From Muribaculaceae bacterium (lineage in GTDB: Bacteria; Bacteroidota; Bacteroidia; Bacteroidales; Muribaculaceae): 43,095 bases of DNA. Location: the NCBI GenBank assembly GCA_910573745.1, contig CAJSYI010000022.1, forward strand, positions 1 through 43,095, written 5' to 3'. A program made the position numbers and the translations under genes. Below, piece by piece: positions 16,112 through 25,106 of the stretch (its first letter is position 1; every line of letters begins with the position of its first letter). The notes beneath the pieces were generated by a model. The model ran no database searches. It saw nothing but the letters and a program-made list of their open reading frames with translations, and was not told where the DNA came from.

Positions 16112-16793
16112 TATTTTCGGAAACAGTGAGAAACAGGAAACGGCCGCCGGACGTGGAAAAGATGAAGGCAAGGAACGCGGCGAAGATATGAACACAGGCA
16201 AGAAAACCGGGGTTCATCGCACGTTGAGCCGTAATTTTGAACGCCGCGTAAAATCGGAGTTGTTCCTTGAAGAATCTTTGCCGTGGCACTTCAACCCCGG
16301 CGAAGCGTATCACTGTTTTTCGTTCGGAGACGTGGACGCTCTTACATATCTACGGGCTATCCTCAAACAGCAACCGCTCGAATATATATTGCTTTCTACG
16401 TTCTCAATGGCTATCACCGACGCGGAAACACTTTTGCGCTGGCAAAGTCAGGGGCTTATCGGACGTATCGACCTATATCTCGGCGAAATATTCGATTCAA
16501 AGTTTGTAGAGGTCTACAACACATTGAAAGGAGCGGCAGCTTTCAGGGGCGGACGTGTGGCGGTGTTCCGCAATCATTCCAAAGTTATGGCCGGATTCGG
16601 TGAGCGTTTCGATTTTGCCGTGGAGGGTTCGGCCAATCTCAACAGTAATCCGCGCTGTGAACAGACGGTTATAACTCTTGATACCGGGCTGGCGCGATTC
16701 TACAAAGAAGAAATATTCGATAATATACGGTCATTCAATAAAGATTTTGATGACTGGAAACCCTATAAACTGAAACGCGATGAAACTGTTTGA
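16104..16793 (+). CDS. Phospholipase D-like domain protein in the head-tail operon
   Basis: A 229-aa protein with one half-site of the PLD superfamily: H158-x-K160 followed by GSANLNSN (175-182) and Glu186. The classical HxKxxxxD Asp is not clearly in place, so activity is uncertain. PLD-type proteins act as phosphodiesterases or nucleases on DNA or lipids, usually as dimers when they carry one motif. The first 45 residues are charged and disordered. It lies between the portal and connector genes with overlapping ends, so it is co-translated with virion proteins. It may be a packaged nuclease or a head-associated DNA-handling protein, which is inference. Confidence 0.6.
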   Translation: MRNIFGNSEKQETAAGRGKDEGKERGEDMNTGKKTGVHRTLSRNFERRVKSELFLEESLPWHFNPGEAYHCFSFGDVDALTYLRAILKQQPLEYILLSTFSMAITDAETLLRWQSQGLIGRIDLYLGEIFDSKFVEVYNTLKGAAAFRGGRVAVFRNHSKVMAGFGERFDFAVEGSANLNSNPRCEQTVITLDTGLARFYKEEIFDNIRSFNKDFDDWKPYKLKRDETV

Positions 16794-17715
16794 CAGAGAC
16801 GGTAACGGCAGTGCGGAAGTTGTCGCCGCCGTCGGGCTTATAGCAAATGACATTACTTTCGACAAGTGGGAGCCGGTGCTTCCCTTCGGAATCCGCGACG
16901 TGGCGGCCATTGTCGGTCATGAGCCGGTGGAAGCCCTTGCGGAGTTCTACGAGAGTGGGGAGTCTGACCCGGATAAGGAAACCGCGTTGAAGTATCTGCA
17001 ACAGGCGGTGGCTTTCTTTACTTGGCTGAAGATAATCCCGACACTCGACGCGCAGCACGACACCGCCGGACGCTCCCGCCGTCTCGGAGAGAATGAAAAA
17101 GGGCTTACCGCATTACAGGAGTTCAAGGACGAAGAAAATATTTTGCGTCTGGCTTACGAGGCGACGGACGCGCTTATTGAATCGCTCGAACGCTTCCAGT
17201 TCCCCTTTTGGGTCAACTCGCATAAATACAGGCTCCGCAACAAATGTCTGATTCGTACAAAAGAGCAGTTCGACGAATACTATAACATCGGTTCTTACCG
17301 GCTATTCGTTACGCTCCTTCCGATAATGCGCGAAGTTCAGCAAGCACAGATCGTGCCGGTTCTCGGCGGCAAGGTGCTGGGGCTGATTCTCGCCGGAAGC
17401 GAAAAGGAAACCGAGTTATTCGGAGACATAGCAGCCCGCGCCGTGGTATTGCTCACCATGCAGAAGGCGGTGGAACGTCTGCCCGTCGAAGTTATCCCGG
17501 AGGGAGTCGTTCAGGTGCAGCAGTCGCAGCCGGTAAAATCCCGCCTGAAAGCCGAGCAGTCAGCCCGCGCAGCCGTGGCCGCGTCGCTGGGTGCTGACGC
17601 TCAACGGTGCATCGACCGGCTTCAGCAAGTTGTGGCGGATTTCAACGCCGAGGGTGTGGAAACAGTGCCGTATGTCGGCGGCCCTATCGTTCACAGTAAA
17701 GGTATGTCGTTCTAA
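16780..17715 (+). CDS. Head-tail connector-region protein of Bacteroidales phages
   Basis: A 311-aa helical protein, tentatively like the DUF6712-type proteins of Bacteroidales phages. Features are a VLPFGIRDVAAIVG start, a helical centre with TLDAQHD, and an Ala-rich C-terminal helix. No enzyme motif is seen. Position after the portal and before tail-completion genes suggests a neck or adaptor role. Its start overlaps the PLD gene by 14 bases and its stop shares one base with the next start. Confidence 0.5.
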   Translation: MKLFDRDGNGSAEVVAAVGLIANDITFDKWEPVLPFGIRDVAAIVGHEPVEALAEFYESGESDPDKETALKYLQQAVAFFTWLKIIPTLDAQHDTAGRSRRLGENEKGLTALQEFKDEENILRLAYEATDALIESLERFQFPFWVNSHKYRLRNKCLIRTKEQFDEYYNIGSYRLFVTLLPIMREVQQAQIVPVLGGKVLGLILAGSEKETELFGDIAARAVVLLTMQKAVERLPVEVIPEGVVQVQQSQPVKSRLKAEQSARAAVAASLGADAQRCIDRLQQVVADFNAEGVETVPYVGGPIVHSKGMSF

Positions 17716-18503
17716 TGGAAACAATAACCACACGCGGCCGCTCCGTCGATATTCCCGTCTGTGTCGGGGAACTTACCCCGGCGCAGTATGAATATTATTC
17801 CTTTCTCGCCTTCGCTTTAGGAGGCGGAGTTATAGACCCTGATTATTTCCGTGTACGCTGGTTCTCTTACCTGATTGGGCTGAAGAAAGTGGATTACACC
17901 ATATTGAAGCCGGAACATATCGCAGAACTGGAGAAGCAGCAGGGAGTTATAGAAAGGTTCTTCAGAACAAAAACCGTCAACGGTGTGGAGCGTCAGAGCC
18001 TCGATTTTGACACCCCGGTTAACCTACTCCCGGAGTATAAAGGATTCAAGGGCCCCGGCGACTGGCTCGACGGTATCACTTTCGGCGAGTTCGTGCAATG
18101 TCTTACTATCTTTGAAAGTCTGGCAGAGGCGGATGCCGAAGGTGTGGCGGAAGGTTATGCCGATATAGCCCGTGTTCTTTACCATATACCGGGAGAATCT
18201 TCCGTGCCGGACCTTCTCGCCTTCCATGCACCGACACTGTTTTCATCGGTATGGAGCGCGATACAGGCGGGGCCGATTGATATTAACGGTAAGAAAATAG
18301 ACCTACGCATAATATTCCGCAGTTCCGGCGGTTCCCGCCCTGATGACAAGACAGGGTGGACGGGTATCACTTTCGAGGTTGCCACCGCCAGGCTGTTCGG
18401 TACGGTCAAGGACGTGGAGGCGGCCGACTTCTGGGAAGTGTTGCTGTATCTCTACAAATGCAAATTCGAGTATATACACGACAAAAACAATTCACAAAAA
18501 TAA
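17715..18503 (+). CDS. Phage protein of unknown function, connector region
   Basis: A 262-aa soluble helical protein with a TPAQYEYYSFLAFALGGGV segment near the N-terminus. No family is recognised. It sits in a run of small connector and tail genes with a one-base overlap upstream (TAATG) and six bases to the endolysin, so it is co-transcribed with the portal. It could be a tail-assembly factor. Confidence 0.5.
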   Translation: METITTRGRSVDIPVCVGELTPAQYEYYSFLAFALGGGVIDPDYFRVRWFSYLIGLKKVDYTILKPEHIAELEKQQGVIERFFRTKTVNGVERQSLDFDTPVNLLPEYKGFKGPGDWLDGITFGEFVQCLTIFESLAEADAEGVAEGYADIARVLYHIPGESSVPDLLAFHAPTLFSSVWSAIQAGPIDINGKKIDLRIIFRSSGGSRPDDKTGWTGITFEVATARLFGTVKDVEAADFWEVLLYLYKCKFEYIHDKNNSQK

Positions 18504-18509
18504 ATCATA

Positions 18510-18950
18510 ATGGAACTTTCACAGTCTATTAAATCAAAAATCAAGGCGTGGGAAGGCTGTCGGCTGACGGCGTACCGTTGCCCCGCCGGAGTGCTGACAA
18601 TCGGCTACGGACATACCGGGGCAGATGTTTTCCCCGGCAAGCGTATCACACAAGCCGAGGCTGACGCGCTTTTCGAGGCGGATATTAAGAAATTCGCTGA
18701 CGGTGTGGCGGCGAAACTCAGGGGCGCGAGAATCAATAACAACCAGTTCGATGCACTTGTTTCGCTGGCTTATAACATCGGAATCGGAGCGTTCCAGAAA
18801 TCGACGCTTTTCAAGAAAGTGATGACCGACCCCGCCGACCCCACAATCCGCGCCGACTTCGCCAAGTGGGTACACGGAGGCGGCAAGGTTCTCCCCGGTC
18901 TGGTAAAACGCCGTACCGCAGAGGCTAACCATTATTTCGGGCAGATATGA
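18510..18950 (+). CDS. GH24 endolysin (phage lysozyme)
   Basis: A 146-aa glycoside hydrolase of family 24 (T4/P1-type lysozyme), which cuts the glycan strand of peptidoglycan. The catalytic pattern E-x8-[CD]-x5-T is visible: Glu15, Cys24 and Thr30, with the following GYGHTG. A Cys in the second position is seen in some phage members. A late KWVHGGGKVLPGLVKRR fits the fold. There is no signal peptide, so release needs a holin. It lies inside the tail-gene run, away from the putative holin and spanin at 13.6 kb, an uncommon split of the lysis genes. Confidence 0.9.
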   Translation: MELSQSIKSKIKAWEGCRLTAYRCPAGVLTIGYGHTGADVFPGKRITQAEADALFEADIKKFADGVAAKLRGARINNNQFDALVSLAYNIGIGAFQKSTLFKKVMTDPADPTIRADFAKWVHGGGKVLPGLVKRRTAEANHYFGQI

Positions 18951-19381
18951 TAAATCTTACCGCATATAAGGAATATTGGGAACGCCTCGCGCAAAGGATT
19001 CCACTCATTACCGGGGTTATTCCCGTTACTGTTGACGAGGCTATGGCAAAACGAATAACCTCCCTTCAAAAAGGTTCGGTTACTCTCTTTGTCCTACCTC
19101 CAGCGGCTGAAAGCGAAGCAAAGAACATTGACAGCTTCAAGGAGGAAAACGAATGTGTGGTGTTCGTCATGGAGAAGTACGACCCCCAACGCCGGGAAAC
19201 ATGGAGCGTTCTCGAAACCTCGCAAACCGTAGTCGAGGAATTGAAATCGAAAATGCTTGATGACCTCGCCGCAGGGTGTCCGCTTATGCGCTTTGACGTG
19301 TCAACTCTGAACACACTCCCGGAAACACAGTTTTTCGCCGGTTTCGCCGGGTGGTCTGTCGGATTCAAGATAATTACTTGA
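18947..19381 (+). CDS. Putative neck/tail-completion protein
   Basis: A 144-aa mixed alpha/beta protein with a four-base overlap with the endolysin (ATGA). The pattern fits a tail terminator or completion protein, but I recognise no specific family. The gene lies between the connector genes and the tape measure, where tail-completion proteins usually sit. C-terminal FAGWSVGFKIIT is a strand pair. Confidence 0.45.
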   Translation: MINLTAYKEYWERLAQRIPLITGVIPVTVDEAMAKRITSLQKGSVTLFVLPPAAESEAKNIDSFKEENECVVFVMEKYDPQRRETWSVLETSQTVVEELKSKMLDDLAAGCPLMRFDVSTLNTLPETQFFAGFAGWSVGFKIIT

Positions 19382-19385
19382 AGAA

Positions 19386-19808
19386 ATGGAAACGGAAGGA
19401 ATCAAGGCACAATATTTCAAGCAGCAGCTTGAGAAAGGAATCCGCGACATTCTGGAGGCTCAACGTCTTATCGCTTCTTCGCGCATATATCAAAAAGGGC
19501 ATGACAGAGTGAGGGAACAGCGGAATGGCGCGACTATTCAAGGACGCAGCGGCGCACTTATGGCAGCTTTGACGAATCCACGTTACCGCATATCGCCGGA
19601 CGGTGCCGGTGTCAGGACCGAAACAACATTACCGACATATATCCGCTTTCTCGACATGAAGCGACACGGTAATTACCAAATCTATAACCGCCAAGTCTGG
19701 GGAATATTATACAAGGAGACCCTTCAGAACGTGAAATATGAATACCGCGACTGGCTCGAAAAGCATTTCCCGGAATTACTGAAACAAATCAACAACCAAT
19801 CAAAATAA
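19386..19808 (+). CDS. Putative tail-completion protein
   Basis: A 140-aa protein with a helical first half, a basic RSGALMAALTNPRYRISPDG segment (about 58-78) and a compact end. The general layout resembles HK97 gp10-like tail-completion proteins. Four bases separate it from the previous gene, so the two are co-translated. Function is inferred from layout and position. Confidence 0.45.
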   Translation: METEGIKAQYFKQQLEKGIRDILEAQRLIASSRIYQKGHDRVREQRNGATIQGRSGALMAALTNPRYRISPDGAGVRTETTLPTYIRFLDMKRHGNYQIYNRQVWGILYKETLQNVKYEYRDWLEKHFPELLKQINNQSK

Positions 19809-19815
19809 TATCAAT

Positions 19816-20049
19816 ATGAAAAAGTTAAAAAACATCGTCACTTCGATTCTAAAACTTTTCGCCGTTCTCCTTCCCGGAATATTTACCGGGGTCGCCTTAT
19901 GGAGAATCCACGGCGCACTTGTAACCATTCTCGCCTCCCTCGGCGTTGAATTTATCTGGGCGGCCTTCCTTACGTTCGCTATCACAGTAGCCGGACAGAT
20001 AAAGGCACAAATCGAATTACGGAAAGAAAAGGCCGATACCACGGAATAA
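19816..20049 (+). CDS. Small two-TM membrane protein
   Basis: A 77-aa protein with two hydrophobic helices (about 12-32 and 36-57) and a charged C-terminal tail. It resembles a small holin or a membrane-anchored tail factor. It follows the tail-completion gene by seven bases and ends the unit before a hairpin. It is the second holin candidate in the window. Confidence 0.5.
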   Translation: MKKLKNIVTSILKLFAVLLPGIFTGVALWRIHGALVTILASLGVEFIWAAFLTFAITVAGQIKAQIELRKEKADTTE

Positions 20050-20072
20050 CCCGCATACTTCCGCCGTTGCAT

Positions 20073-20102
20073 ATCGCCCGGAGCCTAACGGTTCCGGGCG
20101 AT
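20073..20102. terminator. Strong hairpin, probable terminator
   Basis: A perfect 10-bp stem ATCGCCCGGA/TCCGGGCGAT (20073-20082 with 20093-20102) lies 23 bases after a stop codon. There is no good T-run on the plus side, so it may need a factor or act as a 3' stabiliser. Confidence 0.55.
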
Positions 20103-20164
20103 AATATGTTCTACAACATATTTATTTCTTTTGAATTTTTCCGCATTATTCAAAAAATAATTGT

Positions 20165-20172
20165 TATCTTTG
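20165..20172 (+). promoter_or_regulatory. Bacteroidetes -7 element (TATCTTTG)
   Basis: TATCTTTG matches TAnnTTTG and lies 20 bp before the ATG at 20193, in an AT-rich stretch just after the hairpin. Confidence 0.65.
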
Positions 20173-20192
20173 TATATCAAAACATTACTACT

Positions 20193-20384
20193 ATGGGCGG
20201 ATATGGCAGCGGAGGCTCACGCAAAGGAGCCGGAAGGAAACCGATTGACGGAGTGGCAAGGACTAAATTCTCCGTTAATCTTCCGACATGGCTTTTGGAA
20301 ATGATATGCGACGAAGCCGACCGCCGGAAAATACCAATCTCCCAACTGATAACGGAATTATTAACGAAAGGGCTTGAACGATGA
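20193..20384 (+). CDS. Ribbon-helix-helix DNA-binding protein
   Basis: A 63-aa protein with the CopG/MetJ-like pattern: a Gly-rich basic start (GYGSGGSRKGAGRKP), a strand with ARTKFSVNLP, then two helices (LLEMICDEADRRK and ISQLITELLTKGLE). Such dimers repress promoters or serve as antitoxins. The upstream frame to 20067 would cross the promoter, so 20193 is the start. It overlaps the next gene by four bases and has its own promoter, so it probably autoregulates a two-gene cassette between virion genes. Confidence 0.75.
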   Translation: MGGYGSGGSRKGAGRKPIDGVARTKFSVNLPTWLLEMICDEADRRKIPISQLITELLTKGLER

Positions 20385-20620
20385 AACGGCACAGAACATT
20401 TTGGAAATGGCTCGTCCTCTGGGCGAGAGCCGGAGCGATGTCTGAAGCCCGGAAGAAAAGAATCATGCGCGAAAACCTCGATACATGGAATCGGGAGAAT
20501 CGGGCTTTTGTTGAGAAATGCTACCGCGAATCCGGCGCGGTTATCGACCGTCCGTCCGCTGACGAAGCGAATGGAGCGGTTTCCGGCGTGGGCCACCATG
20601 CCGACGGAGGGTTAATTTAG
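20381..20620 (+). CDS. Small basic protein coupled to the RHH gene
   Basis: A 79-aa protein with a basic N-terminus (MKRHRTFWKWLVLWARAG) and a helical RKKRIMRENLDTWNRENRAF centre. I recognise no family. The ATGA overlap with an RHH gene and the own promoter make a toxin or accessory partner possible, but there is no direct support. The C-terminus is short and probably disordered. Confidence 0.5.
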   Translation: MKRHRTFWKWLVLWARAGAMSEARKKRIMRENLDTWNRENRAFVEKCYRESGAVIDRPSADEANGAVSGVGHHADGGLI

Positions 20621-20648
20621 TGTCCTTCGGCACGTTTCCGTGCCTTAA

Positions 20649-20656
20649 TACCTTTG
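20649..20656 (+). promoter_or_regulatory. Bacteroidetes -7 element (TACCTTTG) of the tail operon
   Basis: TACCTTTG fits TAnnTTTG and lies 22 bp ahead of the tape-measure ATG. A GGCACG/CGTGCC hairpin (20629-20644) lies just upstream and may end the previous transcript. Confidence 0.6.
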
Positions 20657-20677
20657 CGCCAACAAACAAATTGGCGC
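20656..20677 (+). promoter_or_regulatory. Inverted repeat abutting the tape-measure start
   Basis: GCGCCAA (20656-20662) and TTGGCGC (20671-20677) are complementary with an 8-nt A-rich gap and end one base before the ATG. It overlaps the -7 box edge and the ribosome-binding region, so it could be an operator or a 5'-UTR hairpin. Confidence 0.5.
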
Positions 20678-20678
20678 A

Positions 20679-23600
20679 ATGGCTAAGAAGTTATCCCCCG
20701 ATTATATTAACTGGGTTCTCACTCTCAACGCGACACAGGCGCAAGAGGAATACCACAAGTTAGAAAAGGCAAATAAATCCCTCAAAGCGGAAACGACCGC
20801 CAGCCGTAAGGCAATGGCGGAACTGGAGGCACAGGGCAAGAAGGGGTCGGTAGAATGGAATAATCTCCGTAAGTCTATCGACCAGAATAACCGTGCTATG
20901 GCGGAAAACCGCCGTAAAATGGACGAAGTAGCGAAACGGTTTGACCTTACTACAATGACCGTTTCCCAACTCCGCAAGCGGTTGAAAGACTTGCAGCGTG
21001 AGTTTAATAATACCTCCAAAGCCGCAGACCCTAAGCGTTATAAAGAATTACGCGACCAAATAAACAAAACTCAGGCAGCACTTGACAAAGCCAACGCCTC
21101 AGCCCGCGGACTTCAGGGCGGATTCTTTTCGCTCACAAAGATGAAGCAAACCCTTATAGGGTTCTTTTCTGCAATAGGCATGACGATTATGGCCCTTGTG
21201 GTAGGGTCTTTCAAAAATGCCTTCAATATCATTGTGGAATTTGAGAAAGCAAATTCCAAACTTGCCGGAATCCTCGGAACAACAAGAGCCGGAATAAAGG
21301 AACTGACAGCAGCAGCCCGGCAACTGGGCGCAACAACCTCATACACCGCAGCAGAAGTTACCGGGCTTCAGATTGAGTTGGCAAAACTCGGATTCGGGCA
21401 AGACCAGATTATAAAAATGGAGGGGGCCGTGTTGAAGTTTGCCAAGGCCGTAGACACAGACCTCGCCCGCGCCTCCGCATTTGCGGGCGCAGCCCTACGA
21501 ATATTCAACAAGGACGCAAGCGAGACGGAGGACGTTCTCGCCACTTTCTCCGTAGCCACTACCAAAACCGCGCTCGACTTTTCCAAACTGGAAGCCTCGC
21601 TCTCTACTGTCGGCCCGGTTGCAAATGCTTTCGGTCTGTCGATTGAAGATACCACGGCATTACTCGGACAGCTTGCAAATGCCGGTTTTGACGCTTCAAG
21701 CGCAGCCACCGCAACCCGTAATATTATTCTTAATCTTTGCGACGCTAACGGAGACCTTGCAAAAGCCCTCGGTGGCCCGGTAAAAAATGCCGATGACCTC
21801 GCAAAAGGATTAAAGAAACTCAATGATGAAGGGATTGACCTCGCAAAAGCCCTCGACCTGACGGACAAACGAAGCGTGGCCGCCTTCTCCACGTTCCTGA
21901 ACTCGGCGGATTCTCTTACAGAATTACGGGATTCAATAACCGACGTAAACAAGCAGTTCAACGATATGTCGGCCACCATGTCTAACAACGTGGCTGGAGC
22001 GATGGCCGGACTTCAGTCAGCCGCGCAAGAACTGGTGTTGAAAATATCTGAAGGAACAAACGGCCCGATAAAGGATTTAATCAAGGCCCTGACTTCTTTG
22101 GTTCAGTGGGTTGGGGAGGCTTATCAATGGCTTACCAAATTCGGAGGTCTGATTAAAGGCGTGGCCGCCGGATTCGCAGCATATAAACTTGCCGTATTCC
22201 TCGCACATACCGCGACAAAACTTTATTTTACCACACTCCGCGCCGGTTCTGCAATAATGGCAGCTTGCAGGGCCGCGATTCTCCTTCTGGCTACCGGCTT
22301 CAAGGCTATGATAGGCAATATCAAGGCGGCCACAACATCATTCAACGCCCTGAAGGTTGCAATGGCCTCGACACCGTGGACGGCAGTTATCGGCGCACTG
22401 GCAGCACTCGGCGCAGCCCTTTGTACATGGTGTTCCGGCACCAATGACGCGGCAGAGGCTACCGAGAAACTTAACGAGGCCGAGGAAAAGATGGCGGAAA
22501 ATGCAAAGGAACACGCCCGGAAACGTGAGGAGTTTACTAATAAACTCGCCGCAGAAAAAACAAAATTGCTCGAACTTGTCAAGGTCGCGGAAAATGAAAA
22601 CGCCTCAAAGGAACGCCGTCTGAAGGCCATACAGGAAATAAATAGGGTTTGCCCGGAATACAACGGACATCTCGATGCAGAACGCGGAAAGTTGAAAGCC
22701 AATAAAAAGGCTCTCGACGAATATATTGCATCTATGGAACAACGTATGCGTCTTGCCTATTATAAAGATGAATACCAACAATACATAAACGAACAGGAGG
22801 CCGCCAAATCGCGCCAGCGCAAGGCACAGAAAGAGTGGGATGCGCATAAAAATGATATTGTCGAAGATGACAGGACTTATTACTCTGAATACGGTAGACA
22901 TATTCCATTCTTACCCACAATCCGAATAAAGAAAGGCGAAAAAGTCAATGTAAAACGTTCAGAGCAAGTTTGGGGTAATGATATGAAAATGGAACTCGAC
23001 GCGGCCAATCGCGCCGTTTCCACAACGACAAAGGCACTCAATGATTTCAAAGCCGATATGGAGGCCAACGGAATCAATATTGAGGACGTTTTTACCGCAG
23101 CTGACGAAACAATCACTACTACCACCGGCAACGTTACCCAAGGCCTGAATAGTACAAGCTCCGCCGCTCATGCGGTTGTGGACGAGGTTAAGGAACTCCG
23201 TAAGGAACTGAAGGAACTCCGCAAACTCGACCCCCAAACCGATGAAGAATTTGAGGCTATCGAGGCCCGCAAAGAGAAAATCCAAGAACGACTGCGCACC
23301 CTGAAGGGCAAAGGCTCTAAAAAGAACAAGAAACACCATACCCCCGGAACATACGGGGAGGATTCTCTCGATGAAGCCACCGCCGCCGCTGATGACTTGC
23401 ACCAGCGGAATCTTTTGGCTATAAACAAGCTGAAGGGAGACCTCCCGGAATACGAAATCATCATAAAGAAAAATGAAGAAGTAATAAGATATTCCGGCGA
23501 CCTGATTAAAGCTCTTGAAGCCCTTAAAGCCAAAACTGACGCGACCCACACACAGACCCTCGACAAGATTCAGGCGCGTGAGAATCAAATCGGCCAGCAG

Positions 23601-25094
23601 ATTGTGGCGGCGCAACAGGAAATTAACAAGGCAATAGCCCAGAGGGAAGCCGACGGACACGAGCAGCGACTTGCGGCACAACAAGCCTTCTACGACACTC
23701 AGGAACAGAGGTTGCGCCATGCCGTAATGTCTGAAGAAGTTACGGAGGGGCAAGCAAATATTTATTTGCTCCAGCAGAAACAGCAGCTTCACAATTCACA
23801 GTTAAAGGAACTTCAGGACTATTATACAAAGGTCCAGAACGCGGATTATCTCGGCGCGGAAGATAAACGCCTGATACTTGGAAAATTGGAGGTGGATATT
23901 AGGCGTATGCAGTCGCAGACGCTCACCGACACGGGGAAGTGGGCCGAACTTCTGCGCGATATGATGACCGATACCACCAGTTACGCCGGTATCACCGACA
24001 CCTACGACCTTCAGAAACGTAATATTGAGGCGACATATAACACCATGATTCAGGCCGTGGGAGAAGGAACGGAGGAAGCCGTGGCACTCGAAACCAACAA
24101 ACAACAACGAATCGCCGCGCTTAATTTCCAATATCTCGAACAACTTTACCAGTTACAGGAATTAACAGGTACATCATGGGCGCAGCAATACGACCACGAA
24201 CTTGCACAGCTTGAAAGTTACCACCGTCAGGGGCTTATCAAGGAAAAGGATTACCAGCGTAAGAAATTGCAAATCGGGGTCAATAATGCCAAAAAGTATT
24301 TCGATTATTATGCAAACCTTTCCGGCTCCATGTTCACAGCCATTCAGGACGCGGAAATTGCCAAGAGCGACGCGAAATTTGATGTCCTGATACAACAAGC
24401 AAAGAACAACGGGGAGGATACCGCAGCCCTCGAAGAAGAAAAGGAAAACAAGAAACTTGAAATTCAAAAGAAATATGCCGATGTCAATTTTGCCATAAAA
24501 ATCTCGCAAATCGTTGCCGACACGGCGGTTTCGATTATGAAGGCGTTCGCCGACCTCGGCCCTATTGGCGGAGCTATTGCCGCCGCCCTTCTGACCGCTA
24601 CCGGCATAGCGCAAGTGATTCAGGCAAAGGCGGAGCGCGACAAAATCAAGAATATGCAGCCGGGCAATACCGCCGGAGGCTCGGCCGCCAAACCGGCAAC
24701 CGCCCAACGTGTGCTGACCGGGTATTCAGACGGCGGATATACGGGCGACGGAGACCGCTACGAGGTGGCGGGTGTCGTTCATCGCGGCGAATATGTCGTA
24801 CCGAAGCCGATAATGGATAACCCACGTGTGGTTGACGCAGTGGGTACTATCGAGGCGATACGCCGGAACAAACTCCTCAGCCAAGGTATTCCCGTCGGAA
24901 CTCCTTCCGCCGGTTATGCTGAAGGTGGATATACTTCAGCCGCTCCGGCTCCCGATTATTCGGAACTGACGGCCACCATAAAGGAACTTCGTAAAGCACT
25001 GAAGAATCTGAAGGCATACGTGGTATTACGCGATTTGGAACGCGCAGAGGACACAATGAACCGCGCCCGCGCTCCTTTCACACGAAAAAGATAA
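20679..25094 (+). CDS. Tail tape measure protein (TP901 type)
   Basis: A 1471-aa tape measure, which sets tail length and is ejected ahead of DNA. Domains in order: N-terminal coiled coils (about 15-145), a hydrophobic segment (about 160-180), and the TP901-type core (about 190-470), with [22 protein letters not shown] and repeated ANAFGLS/ANAGFD motifs. Further hydrophobic stretches lie at about 500-590. A long charged coiled coil (about 590-1260) and a second hydrophobic region near 1275-1310 follow, then a Gly-rich end with [20 protein letters not shown]. The size predicts a tail of about 200 nm by the usual scale of 1.5 angstrom per residue, which is an estimate. It opens the tail operon with its own promoter. 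Confidence 0.9.
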   Translation: MAKKLSPDYINWVLTLNATQAQEEYHKLEKANKSLKAETTASRKAMAELEAQGKKGSVEWNNLRKSIDQNNRAMAENRRKMDEVAKRFDLTTMTVSQLRKRLKDLQREFNNTSKAADPKRYKELRDQINKTQAALDKANASARGLQGGFFSLTKMKQTLIGFFSAIGMTIMALVVGSFKNAFNIIVEFEKANSKLAGILGTTRAGIKELTAAARQLGATTSYTAAEVTGLQIELAKLGFGQDQIIKMEGAVLKFAKAVDTDLARASAFAGAALRIFNKDASETEDVLATFSVATTKTALDFSKLEASLSTVGPVANAFGLSIEDTTALLGQLANAGFDASSAATATRNIILNLCDANGDLAKALGGPVKNADDLAKGLKKLNDEGIDLAKALDLTDKRSVAAFSTFLNSADSLTELRDSITDVNKQFNDMSATMSNNVAGAMAGLQSAAQELVLKISEGTNGPIKDLIKALTSLVQWVGEAYQWLTKFGGLIKGVAAGFAAYKLAVFLAHTATKLYFTTLRAGSAIMAACRAAILLLATGFKAMIGNIKAATTSFNALKVAMASTPWTAVIGALAALGAALCTWCSGTNDAAEATEKLNEAEEKMAENAKEHARKREEFTNKLAAEKTKLLELVKVAENENASKERRLKAIQEINRVCPEYNGHLDAERGKLKANKKALDEYIASMEQRMRLAYYKDEYQQYINEQEAAKSRQRKAQKEWDAHKNDIVEDDRTYYSEYGRHIPFLPTIRIKKGEKVNVKRSEQVWGNDMKMELDAANRAVSTTTKALNDFKADMEANGINIEDVFTAADETITTTTGNVTQGLNSTSSAAHAVVDEVKELRKELKELRKLDPQTDEEFEAIEARKEKIQERLRTLKGKGSKKNKKHHTPGTYGEDSLDEATAAADDLHQRNLLAINKLKGDLPEYEIIIKKNEEVIRYSGDLIKALEALKAKTDATHTQTLDKIQARENQIGQQIVAAQQEINKAIAQREADGHEQRLAAQQAFYDTQEQRLRHAVMSEEVTEGQANIYLLQQKQQLHNSQLKELQDYYTKVQNADYLGAEDKRLILGKLEVDIRRMQSQTLTDTGKWAELLRDMMTDTTSYAGITDTYDLQKRNIEATYNTMIQAVGEGTEEAVALETNKQQRIAALNFQYLEQLYQLQELTGTSWAQQYDHELAQLESYHRQGLIKEKDYQRKKLQIGVNNAKKYFDYYANLSGSMFTAIQDAEIAKSDAKFDVLIQQAKNNGEDTAALEEEKENKKLEIQKKYADVNFAIKISQIVADTAVSIMKAFADLGPIGGAIAAALLTATGIAQVIQAKAERDKIKNMQPGNTAGGSAAKPATAQRVLTGYSDGGYTGDGDRYEVAGVVHRGEYVVPKPIMDNPRVVDAVGTIEAIRRNKLLSQGIPVGTPSAGYAEGGYTSAAPAPDYSELTATIKELRKALKNLKAYVVLRDLERAEDTMNRARAPFTRKR

Positions 25095-25106
25095 CCGCTT
25101 ATATTT

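Noticed and set aside
22959..23792. Minus-strand frame of 277 codons within the tape measure region
   Set aside because: Antisense of a long coiled-coil coding region; Leu/Phe-rich translation typical of reversed Lys/Glu codons, no start context or promoter.
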